A stretch of DNA of 5,157 nucleotides from Pseudomonadota bacterium. Its GTDB lineage: Bacteria; Pseudomonadota; Gammaproteobacteria; Burkholderiales; Burkholderiaceae_B. The notes beneath the pieces were generated by a model, which had not been told where the DNA came from, ran no database searches, and saw only the letters and a program-made list of their open reading frames with translations. The stretch spans positions 1-5,157 of the forward strand of contig JAEWEH010000320.1 of assembly GCA_023389535.1 (NCBI GenBank), read 5' to 3'. Positions 1 to 5,157 of this stretch are shown here, piece by piece; the stretch's first letter is position 1; the number at the start of each line of letters is the position of its first letter. The position numbers and the translations under genes are program-made.

Positions 1-537
1 CTGGATAAGCAGGTAGCGCTGATCAAGAAAGTCGTTCCCCAGGCGAAGCGCGTGGGCATGGTTTACAACCCGGGCGAAGCCAATTCCGTCGTGGTGGTCA
101 AGAAACTGCGCGAATTGCTGCCGCAGTCGGGCATGTCGCTGGTAGAGGCCACCGCAGCCCGCACGGTCGATGTCGGCGCCGCCGCGCGCAGCCTGGTCGG
201 CAAGGTCGATGTCATCTATACCAACACCGACAACAATGTGGTCTCGGCCTATGAGGCCATGGTGAAAGTCGGGATGGACGCCAAGATTCCCCTGGTTGCT
301 TCCGATACTGACAGCGTCAAGCGCGGCGCGATTGCGGCCTTGGGTGTCAACTACCATGACTTGGGCGTGCAAACCGGCAAAATGGTCGTCAAGATCCTGA
401 AAGGTCAGAAACCCGGCGATCTTGCTTCCGAAACCAGCGACAAGCTTGAACTCTTCATCAATCCCGAAGCAGCCAAGAAGCAGGGCGTCGAGCTTTCGGA
501 CGCTTTCGTGAAATCGGCCACACAAGTTGTGAAATAG
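1..537 (+). CDS. ABC transporter substrate-binding protein, ABC_sub_bind family (5'-truncated by window edge)
   Basis: This is the C-terminal 178 residues of a periplasmic solute-binding protein of the ABC_sub_bind family (PF04392/COG2984). The frame is open from base 1 and ends at TAG 535-537. The Met at 52 is internal: in-frame residues before it (ending AKRVG) belong to the same fold. Family members are usually about 320-330 residues, so roughly 145 N-terminal residues, including the export signal or lipobox, lie outside the window. Visible family-like segments are GMVYNPGEANS, DVIYTNTDNNVVSAYEAM, IPLVASDTDSVKRGAIAALG and the C-terminal LELFINPEAAKKQGVEL. These suit the second lobe of a periplasmic-binding-protein type I fold. 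A matching permease and ATPase follow, so the protein should deliver ligand to that importer. The ligand is not readable from sequence; streptococcal TrpX relatives are linked to tryptophan, but many homologues are unassigned. Family call is strong, substrate unknown. Confidence 0.93.
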   Translation: MDKQVALIKKVVPQAKRVGMVYNPGEANSVVVVKKLRELLPQSGMSLVEATAARTVDVGAAARSLVGKVDVIYTNTDNNVVSAYEAMVKVGMDAKIPLVASDTDSVKRGAIAALGVNYHDLGVQTGKMVVKILKGQKPGDLASETSDKLELFINPEAAKKQGVELSDAFVKSATQVVK

Positions 538-577
538 GCGTCCGGCGAGATCGATTAAAATCGGTGCTTCGATAAGG

Positions 578-608
578 CAGGCGGGTTGTAAGGCAGCCCG
601 CCTGTTTC
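578..608 (+). terminator. GC-rich hairpin with following T-rich tail, possible intra-operon terminator or attenuator
   Basis: A perfect 8-bp inverted repeat CAGGCGGG (578-585) / CCCGCCTG (597-604) can be extended inward by T586-G596 (wobble), T587-A595 and G588-C594. This gives an 11-bp stem with a five-base loop. The 3' arm is followed by TTT (605-607), then CCG and TTT again (611-613), so the U-tract is interrupted and the terminator is probably leaky. It lies 40 bases after the binding-protein stop and 37 bases before the permease start. In importer operons such a hairpin often lets the binding protein be made in excess over the membrane parts, by partial termination or by protecting the upstream mRNA 3' end. 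The structure is directly visible; the function is inferred. Confidence 0.55.
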
Positions 609-641
609 CGTTTACGTCCCTATACTGACGATAGCCCATCC

Positions 642-1535
642 ATGTCTCTTTATTCCTTATGGGGCGCACTGGAAATCGGCCTCATTTTCGGCCTGGTTGC
701 ACTTGGTGTGCTGATTTCGTTTCGCATCCTGCGCTTTCCCGACTTGACGGTCGACGGCAGCTTTCCTCTGGGCGGGGCGACGGCTGCCACCTTGATCAGT
801 TTCGGTCTGGATCCGTTCACTTCGACCCTGGTGGCCACCTTCGCCGGCGCTCTGGCAGGCATGATTACCGGCTGGCTGAACGTCAAACTGAAGATCATGG
901 ACTTGCTGGCCAGCATTCTGATGATGATTGCGCTGTATTCCATCAACCTGCGCATCATGGGGCGCCCAAATGTGCCGCTGATCAGCGAACCCACTGTCTT
1001 CACCGTGCTGCAGCCCGAAGGAATCAGCGACTACATCATGCGGCCCATCATCCTGTTGGTGGTGGTCGTGATCGTCAAATTGGCGCTGGACTGGTATTTT
1101 GCCACCCAGGCCGGCCTGGCCATGCGTGCGACCGGCTCCAATCCGCGCATGGCGCGCGCCCAAGGGGTGGCCACAGGTAGCCGCGTGCTGGCCGGCATGG
1201 CCATTTCGAACGCGCTGTGTGCATTGGCCGGGGCGCTGTTTGCGCAATCCCAGGGCGGCGCTGATATTTCCATGGGCATAGGCACCATTGTCATCGGCTT
1301 GGCGGCGGTGATCGTCGGTGAAAGCATCATGCCATCGCGACGCATGGCCATCGTGACGCTGGCGGTCATTGTAGGGGCAGTGCTTTACCGTTTCTTCATT
1401 GCCCTGGCATTGAATGCCGATTTCATCGGCCTGAAGGCCCAGGACCTGAACCTCGTCACCGCGGTCCTGGTCACCATCGCCTTGGTCATCCCTCTGATCA
1501 AGCAGCGTTTACGCGGCAAGAACGGAGCACGCTGA
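642..1535 (+). CDS. ABC transporter permease, COG4120 / BPD_transp_2-like, partner of the ABC_sub_bind protein
   Basis: This 297-residue inner-membrane permease has about eight or nine hydrophobic segments (near residues 8-28, 40-55, 60-78, 83-101, 130-149, 182-202, 211-227, 234-254 and 268-286). Its N-terminus carries the family signature RFPDLTVDGSF (31-41). The cytoplasmic loop RATGSNPRMARAQG (162-175) resembles the coupling-helix region of branched-chain amino acid (LIV)-type permeases, where the ATPase docks. The basic tail KQRLRGKNGAR fits a cytoplasmic C-terminus. ATG 642 has no clear Shine-Dalgarno, but MSLYSLWGALEIGL is the expected start of the fold, and the first membrane segment begins within ten residues. 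The protein should form the translocation channel, probably as a homodimer since only one permease gene is present. It sits between the binding protein and the ATPase. Substrate is unknown; an amino-acid or other small organic ligand is a guess from the fold. Confidence 0.93.
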   Translation: MSLYSLWGALEIGLIFGLVALGVLISFRILRFPDLTVDGSFPLGGATAATLISFGLDPFTSTLVATFAGALAGMITGWLNVKLKIMDLLASILMMIALYSINLRIMGRPNVPLISEPTVFTVLQPEGISDYIMRPIILLVVVVIVKLALDWYFATQAGLAMRATGSNPRMARAQGVATGSRVLAGMAISNALCALAGALFAQSQGGADISMGIGTIVIGLAAVIVGESIMPSRRMAIVTLAVIVGAVLYRFFIALALNADFIGLKAQDLNLVTAVLVTIALVIPLIKQRLRGKNGAR

Positions 1536-1536
1536 C

Positions 1537-2331
1537 ATGTTGAGCGCAAAGAATCTCCACATTACCTTCAATCCCGGCACGCCTATCGAAACCCGTGCGC
1601 TGCGCGGCTTATCGCTGGATATCCCGGCGGGGCAGTTCGTCACCGTCATTGGCTCTAACGGCGCCGGCAAATCGACTTTCCTGAATGCTGTGTCCGGAGA
1701 CCTGCTTGTCGATAGCGGCAGCATTTCCATAGACGACCAGGATGTCACCAGGCAGCCCGTCTGGGACCGCGCCAAGCGGGTGGCCCGCGTCTTCCAGGAT
1801 CCCATGGCCGGGACCTGCGAAGATCTGACGATCGAGGAAAACATGGCGCTGGCCTATAGCCGCGGCGAGCGCCGTGGCTTGTCCCGGGCCGTAAGGCACG
1901 CCATGCGGGACGAATTCCGCGAACGGCTTGCGACTTTGGGCCTGGGGCTGGAACATCGCTTGTCCGACCGTATCGGCTTGCTGTCGGGCGGGCAGCGCCA
2001 GGCGGTCAGCTTGCTCATGGCGGCGCTCAGGCCTTCGCGCATTCTTTTGCTGGATGAGCACACGGCCGCGCTGGATCCTCGCACTGCGCAATTTGTGTTG
2101 GAACTGACCGCGCGCATCGTGGCCGAGAACCAGCTCACCACCATGATGGTCACGCACAGCATGCGCCAGGCACTGGATGTGGGCGAGCGCACGGTGATGC
2201 TGCATCAAGGCGTCGTGGTGCTGGATGTCGCGGGCCAGGAACGCCGGGGGCTGGATGTGCCCGACTTATTGCATATGTTCGAGAAAGTACGCGGCGAAAC
2301 ATTGGCCGATGATGGACTGTTGCTAAGCTAA
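1537..2331 (+). CDS. ABC transporter ATP-binding protein, COG1101 type
   Basis: This complete 264-residue nucleotide-binding subunit powers import through the permease encoded one base upstream (TGA 1533-1535, ATG 1537). All ABC ATPase motifs are present: Walker A GSNGAGKST (39-47), Q-loop Gln87 in RVFQDP, signature LSGGQ (149-153), Walker B ILLLDE (169-174) with catalytic Glu174, D-loop ALD (178-180) and switch His207 in MVTHSM. The segment after Walker B reads DEHTAALDP instead of the commoner DEPTAGLDP. From memory, this His is usual in the COG1101 group that pairs with ABC_sub_bind proteins, so it supports the assignment and is not a defect. A Shine-Dalgarno GGAG (1524-1527) lies nine bases before the start, inside the permease gene. 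There is no extra regulatory domain after the core. Two copies should work per transporter. Confidence 0.95.
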   Translation: MLSAKNLHITFNPGTPIETRALRGLSLDIPAGQFVTVIGSNGAGKSTFLNAVSGDLLVDSGSISIDDQDVTRQPVWDRAKRVARVFQDPMAGTCEDLTIEENMALAYSRGERRGLSRAVRHAMRDEFRERLATLGLGLEHRLSDRIGLLSGGQRQAVSLLMAALRPSRILLLDEHTAALDPRTAQFVLELTARIVAENQLTTMMVTHSMRQALDVGERTVMLHQGVVVLDVAGQERRGLDVPDLLHMFEKVRGETLADDGLLLS

Positions 2332-2369
2332 GAACCGTGGCGGTGCAGGCCGTACGGGCATGGTTTTTG

Positions 2370-2395
2370 CTGAGGGCTCAGTCAACACTGACTGA
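2370..2395. promoter_or_regulatory. Overlapping inverted repeats in the ABC-ybhP gap (possible operator or mRNA leader structure)
   Basis: Two palindromic elements overlap here. CTGAG-GG-CTCAG spans 2370-2381. TCAGTCA-ACAC-TGACTGA spans 2378-2395, a perfect 7-bp stem with a four-base loop. They share TCAG at 2378-2381, so as RNA hairpins they would exclude one another. The second ends 11 bases before the ybhP ATG and would put the weak AGG (2399-2401) ribosome site close to a stem. No T-run follows on either strand, so a simple intrinsic terminator is unlikely. An operator for a dimeric repressor or a translation-modulating leader is possible. The symmetry is visible; the role is inferred. 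Confidence 0.3.
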
Positions 2396-2406
2396 CGCAG
2401 GCCTTC

Positions 2407-3168
2407 ATGACTATCGAGGAACCGTTCACGCTCAAAATCCTAACGGTCAATACCCATAAGGGCTTTACTGCCCTTAACCGGCGCTTTATCTTGCACGAGC
2501 TGCGTGACGCCATCCGGGCGACCCATGCCGATATCGTCTTCCTGCAAGAAGTGCTCGGGGCCCATCACCGCCATGCCTCCAAGCTTACGCGGTGGCCATC
2601 GATAAGCCAATACGAGTTTCTTGCAGATTCCATCTGGACCGCCTATGCCTATGGACGCAATGCGGTTTACCCGCACGGGCACCACGGAAATGCAGTGCTG
2701 TCCAAATTCCCCATTGAACGCTATGACAATATAGATGTATCCGTGGGCAAACACGAAAAGCGCGGCCTGCTGCACTGCGTGCTGCGCCCGCCCCTAGGAG
2801 GGACGGCGATACATGCCATATGCGTGCATCTGGGCCTGCATGAAAGACATCGCAGCAGTCAGGTGGCCTATCTGTGCAAGCTGATAGAAGAGGAAATTCC
2901 GCCAGATGCGCCACTGGTCGTGGCCGGCGATTTCAACGACTGGCGGTTGCGCAGTCAAAGGGCGCTAGTAGGGCGTAGCGGTTTGAAAGAGGTCTTCAGC
3001 GAAAGGCATGGCGGAGCGGCGCGCACCTTCCCGGCCCGTTTCCCCATCTTGCGACTGGACCGTATCTACGTAAGAAATGTCAAGGACTTCAACCCTGTTG
3101 CCTTGGCGTCGCGGCCATGGACTCACCTGTCCGACCATGCGCCTCTTGCAGCAGAACTAAAGCTATGA
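2407..3168 (+). CDS. ybhP: YbhP-like endonuclease/exonuclease/phosphatase-family hydrolase
   Basis: This 253-residue protein belongs to the EEP (DNase I / sphingomyelinase / inositol phosphatase) superfamily. The metal-dependent active-site set is complete: Asn15 in LTVNTHKG, Glu48 in IVFLQEV, His141 in CVHLGL, Asp175 and Asn177 in GDFNDW, Asp218 in RLDRIYV and Asp243/His244 in LSDHAP. It should hydrolyse a phosphodiester or phosphomonoester bond. Length and the segments GRNAVYP, GHHGNAVLS and RTFPARFP closely resemble E. coli YbhP as I recall it, whose substrate is not established. ATG 2407 is the only usable start because an in-frame TGA lies at 2389-2391; its ribosome site is weak (AGG 2399-2401). 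No signal peptide is visible, so it is probably cytoplasmic or membrane-peripheral. The stop overlaps the clsB start. That neighbourhood suggests a phospholipid or lipid headgroup as substrate, but a nucleic acid cannot be excluded. Confidence 0.92.
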   Translation: MTIEEPFTLKILTVNTHKGFTALNRRFILHELRDAIRATHADIVFLQEVLGAHHRHASKLTRWPSISQYEFLADSIWTAYAYGRNAVYPHGHHGNAVLSKFPIERYDNIDVSVGKHEKRGLLHCVLRPPLGGTAIHAICVHLGLHERHRSSQVAYLCKLIEEEIPPDAPLVVAGDFNDWRLRSQRALVGRSGLKEVFSERHGGAARTFPARFPILRLDRIYVRNVKDFNPVALASRPWTHLSDHAPLAAELKL

Positions 3169-4361
3169 GCACCAACTGGACTACCGGCAATCGCCTGACG
3201 CTCCTGGAAAATGGAGAGGCGTTCTACCCCGCCGTGTTCGACGCGATACGCACGGCGGAACGCAGCGTTGTGCTGGAAACATTCATCATTTTCGAAGATA
3301 AAGTAGGGAAGGAACTGCAGCAGGCGGTGATCGAAGCGGCGCGGCGAGGCGTCCATGTTGACATTACGGTGGATGGATATGGATCGGCCGACTTGAGCCG
3401 CGAATTCATCGAAGCGATGACCAGCCTGGGTGTCGGCTTCCATGTGTTTGACCCGCGGCCCCGCCGTCTTGGGATGCGCACCAACGTATTCCGGCGCTTG
3501 CATCGCAAAATCGTGGTGGTTGATGGGGTACTGGCGTTTGTTGGCGGCATCAACTTCAGTGCGGACCATCTTGCGGATTTCGGGCCGGCCGCCAAGCAGG
3601 ACTATGCGATGGCCATACAAGGACCTCTCGTGGAGGACATTGCTCGCTTCGAGGCAGAAGCACTGGCGCCGGTGCGCCCGCGGTTACCCTGGCGGCTTCC
3701 GCGACGCAAGAGCCGCCGGCCCCAGCCGGCGCCGGGCGAAAGCGCTGCTGCACTGGTCGTTCGCGACAATGATCGGCACGCCAACGACATAGAGCTGCAT
3801 TACCGTATAGGGATACGGGCGGCGCAACGCGACATTACCATCGCTAATGCTTATTTCTTTCCTGGGTATCGGTTCTTGCGTGACCTGCGCAATGCCGCCA
3901 AGCGTGGCGTTCGCGTCAGGCTCATCCTGCAGGGCGAGCCTGATATGCCTATCGCGCGCTTCGCAGCCACGATGCTGTATGACTACCTGCTCTCAGCCGG
4001 TGTAGAGATCTATGAATATTGCGAGCGGCCTCTGCATGGAAAAGTCGCCACCGTGGACGGTGTCTGGGCGACGGTAGGGTCGAGCAACCTGGACCCGCTC
4101 AGCCTGGCCTTGAACCTGGAAGCGAATGTCATGATGCGTGACCGCAAGTTCAGCACGGAACTGCTGGAAAGCCTGGACAGACTGATTAAAGACCACTGCC
4201 AGGCGATGGAGCGCATGCCACGGCCGCGCCGCAAGATACAACGGGTACTGGTGGGGGTGTTCGTCTTTCACTTCCTGCGCCGCTTTCCTTCGTGGGTGAG
4301 CTGGTTGCCAGTACGCAAGCCGGCTCTGACGTCCGTCCATCCCCCTATGGATGGCGCTTAG
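3165..4361 (+). CDS. clsB: Cardiolipin synthase B (phospholipase D superfamily)
   Basis: This 398-residue two-domain phospholipase D-type phosphatidyl transferase carries both HKD motifs. The first is His113-x-Lys115-x4-Asp120 (LHRKIVVVDG), followed by GGIN. The second is His291-x-Lys293-x4-Asp298 (LHGKVATVDG), followed by GSSNLDPLSL. The family makes cardiolipin from phosphatidylglycerol at the inner membrane through a covalent phosphohistidine intermediate; E. coli ClsB (YbhO, 413 residues) is the closest named protein. RLGMRTNVFRR and the C-terminal FHFLRRFPSWVSWLP match that subgroup and not the longer ClsA, which has N-terminal membrane helices absent here. An Arg/Pro-rich linker (about 168-191) separates the domains, and a short hydrophobic stretch (361-370) may help membrane contact. 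I chose ATG 3165 because it overlaps the ybhP stop as ATGA and gives the family N-terminus. An ATG at 3117 would add 16 residues lying inside ybhP. No strong ribosome site is seen, which fits translational coupling. Confidence 0.95.
   Translation: MSTNWTTGNRLTLLENGEAFYPAVFDAIRTAERSVVLETFIIFEDKVGKELQQAVIEAARRGVHVDITVDGYGSADLSREFIEAMTSLGVGFHVFDPRPRRLGMRTNVFRRLHRKIVVVDGVLAFVGGINFSADHLADFGPAAKQDYAMAIQGPLVEDIARFEAEALAPVRPRLPWRLPRRKSRRPQPAPGESAAALVVRDNDRHANDIELHYRIGIRAAQRDITIANAYFFPGYRFLRDLRNAAKRGVRVRLILQGEPDMPIARFAATMLYDYLLSAGVEIYEYCERPLHGKVATVDGVWATVGSSNLDPLSLALNLEANVMMRDRKFSTELLESLDRLIKDHCQAMERMPRPRRKIQRVLVGVFVFHFLRRFPSWVSWLPVRKPALTSVHPPMDGA
4337..4354 (+). other. Small hairpin at the 3' end of clsB
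   Basis: CCATCC (4337-4342) and GGATGG (4349-4354) form a perfect 6-bp inverted repeat around a six-base loop, within the last clsB codons. No T-run follows (CGCTTAGGC), so it does not look like a working intrinsic terminator. Transcription probably continues into ybhN, which lies 94 bases downstream on the same strand. Confidence 0.25.
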
Positions 4362-4390
4362 GCTTTCTGACGCTGCACGGAACTAATGCC

Positions 4391-4453
4391 ATGAACGCGC
4401 AGATATCCGGATGTCGGCATGTGCGGCATGGTTTTCGCGGGGAAGGACCTTGA
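4391..4453 (+). CDS. Possible 20-residue leader ORF before ybhN
   Basis: An ATG at 4391 opens a 20-codon frame ending at TGA 4451-4453, two bases before the ybhN ATG at 4456. A GGAA (4379-4382) lies eight bases before it, an acceptable ribosome site. The peptide is basic (two His, three Arg, one Cys), has no hydrophobic segment, and resembles nothing I recognise. It is in a different frame from ybhN, so it is not an N-terminal extension. The tight stop-start spacing and the ybhN ribosome site lying inside it would allow translational coupling, but a frame this short can easily arise by chance in GC-rich sequence. Confidence 0.2.
   Translation: MNAQISGCRHVRHGFRGEGP
4443..4447 (+). promoter_or_regulatory. 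Ribosome binding site for ybhN
   Basis: AAGGA, within GGGGAAGGA (4439-4447), stands eight bases before ATG 4456. It is the clearest Shine-Dalgarno in the window and fixes the ybhN start. It also lets ybhN be translated independently of clsB, unlike the overlapping ybhP-clsB pair. Confidence 0.75.
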
Positions 4454-4455
4454 CG

Positions 4456-5157
4456 ATGAACAATACTAAAGCACTGAAAGAATGGACGCATGCGCACTGG
4501 CCGGCGATCAAGAAGTGGGCCACCGGCTGCTTTGTGGCATTGGTGGTGACTTTATTGATCTTTGCTGCTACCCGCGTGCATTGGGGAGAAGTGCTCGACG
4601 CCATAGCGGCCATGCCCGCACGCACGTTGTGGCTGGCCGCTGCGATTACATTCGCCAGCTACTTGCTTTATAGCTGCTTTGACTTGCTGGGCAGATGGTA
4701 TACCGGCCACGCACTCGTCTGGTGGCGCTGCATGATGGTGGGCTTTATCAGCTACGCATTCACCATGAATCTGGGCGCACCCGTGGGGGGGCTGGGGATG
4801 CGTTTGCGGCTGTATACCAAACAAGGTCTTGCGCAAGGCGTGACGCTGCGCGTCATGGGCATGAGTCTGGCGACAAACTGGATAGGCTATGTGATGCTCG
4901 CCGGCATCATCTTCGCGTTAGGTGGCGTGCGCTTGCCGGAAAATTGGAAGCTGGGCAGCGATGCATTGCGCGTGATCGGCATGATCATGGTGGTTGCGAT
5001 TGTGGCCTATCTAGTGATGTGCGGCGTCTCACGCACCCGCTCGTGGAAGGTGCACGGCCACACCATAGAACTGCCGTCGTTGCGCATTGCGCTCTTCCAA
5101 GTTTCGTTGGCCATGATCAACTGGAGCCTGATCGGGGCCGTCATCTATGTGCTGTTG
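4456..5157 (+). CDS. ybhN: YbhN-like UPF0104 / LPG_synthase_TM family membrane protein (3'-truncated by window edge)
   Basis: The frame runs open from ATG 4456 to the last base, giving 234 residues of a protein that in E. coli (YbhN) is about 318 long. A short charged N-terminus precedes about six hydrophobic segments (near 22-39, 56-75, 89-106, 133-155, 171-191 and 210-234). YSCFDLLGRWYTGH (72-85), GGLGMRLRLY (111-120), TNWIGYVMLAGIIF (140-153) and the INWSLIGAVIYVLL end closely resemble YbhN as I recall it. The family is related to the transmembrane domain of MprF, which moves lysyl-phosphatidylglycerol across the membrane, but no lysyltransferase domain is visible here and YbhN's own activity is not established. 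It lies 94 bases after clsB on the same strand, in the E. coli gene order. A lipid-flipping or lipid-handling role with ClsB is inference. The remaining two or so helices and the stop lie outside the window. Confidence 0.92.
   Translation, partial: MNNTKALKEWTHAHWPAIKKWATGCFVALVVTLLIFAATRVHWGEVLDAIAAMPARTLWLAAAITFASYLLYSCFDLLGRWYTGHALVWWRCMMVGFISYAFTMNLGAPVGGLGMRLRLYTKQGLAQGVTLRVMGMSLATNWIGYVMLAGIIFALGGVRLPENWKLGSDALRVIGMIMVVAIVAYLVMCGVSRTRSWKVHGHTIELPSLRIALFQVSLAMINWSLIGAVIYVLL

Noticed and set aside
556..561. TAAAAT as a -10 element for a separate permease-ATPase promoter
   Set aside because: It matches five of six consensus bases, but the nearest -35-like sequence (TTGTGA, 527-532) is 23 bases away, too far. 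Kept only as an alternative in the gap finding.
621..626. TATACT resembling a -10 promoter element before the permease gene
   Set aside because: No -35-like hexamer stands 16-18 bases upstream; that position is occupied by the 3' arm of the hairpin. The site is also only 15 bases from the start codon. Chance match is more likely.
657..1369. Long open frames on the minus strand opposite the permease gene (657-1247 and 1031-1369)
   Set aside because: They overlap a clear permease gene. Their translations are low-complexity His/Gln/Arg/Met-rich, as expected for antisense shadows in GC-rich DNA, and no domain is recognisable.
1609..2208. Minus-strand 199-codon open frame opposite the ATPase gene
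   Set aside because: It lies wholly within a canonical ABC ATPase gene and its translation has no family motifs. It is a codon-bias shadow.
3803..3818. Perfect inverted repeat CCGTAT-AGGG-ATACGG
   Set aside because: It lies in the middle of clsB, in well-conserved coding sequence (YRIGIR). There is no T tail and no reason for a regulatory site there.
4482..4673. 63-codon plus-strand frame overlapping the start of ybhN
   Set aside because: It is out of frame with the well-supported ybhN protein and lacks a ribosome site and recognisable features.
4783..4800. G-rich stretch in ybhN considered as a G-quadruplex
   Set aside because: Only two G-runs of useful length occur close together, and the bases encode the conserved GGLGM motif.

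Overview
The window carries two gene groups, all on the + strand, and both are cut by the window edges. Moderately high GC, strong G/C third-position bias and the protein sequences suggest a beta-proteobacterium, probably Burkholderiales and perhaps an Alcaligenaceae/Bordetella-like genus. That placement is inference from sequence style; no marker gene is present.

Positions 1-2331 hold an ABC importer of the ABC_sub_bind (COG2984) type. It has the C-terminal half of a periplasmic substrate-binding protein (1-537), a 104-bp gap containing a GC-rich hairpin followed by T-rich sequence, a LIV-like inner-membrane permease (642-1535) and a complete ATPase (1537-2331). Permease and ATPase are one base apart. 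This is a whole importer of a family in which the substrate is usually unassigned. Streptococcal relatives (TrpXYZ) are linked to tryptophan.

Positions 2332-2406 form a short gap with overlapping inverted repeats just before the next start codon.

Positions 2407-5157 match gene for gene the ybhP-ybhO(clsB)-ybhN cluster of Escherichia coli. It holds an endonuclease/exonuclease/phosphatase-fold hydrolase (2407-3168), a cardiolipin synthase B with two HKD motifs (3165-4361, overlapping ybhP by ATGA) and a polytopic UPF0104/LPG_synthase_TM membrane protein (4456 to the right edge, still open). A metal-dependent phosphodiester hydrolase, a phosphatidyl transferase and an MprF-transmembrane-domain-like protein together suggest a phospholipid synthesis or remodelling unit, but only the ClsB activity is established in the family. 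A 94-bp gap before ybhN carries a possible 20-codon ORF ending two bases before the ybhN start.

The rare Ile codon ATA is about six times commoner in the ybhP-clsB-ybhN genes than in the ABC genes, which marks a compositional boundary near 2332-2406. No RNA gene, insertion sequence, CRISPR array, phage gene or clearly undescribed system was seen. The most open biology is the role of ybhP and ybhN beside clsB, and the substrate of the transporter.
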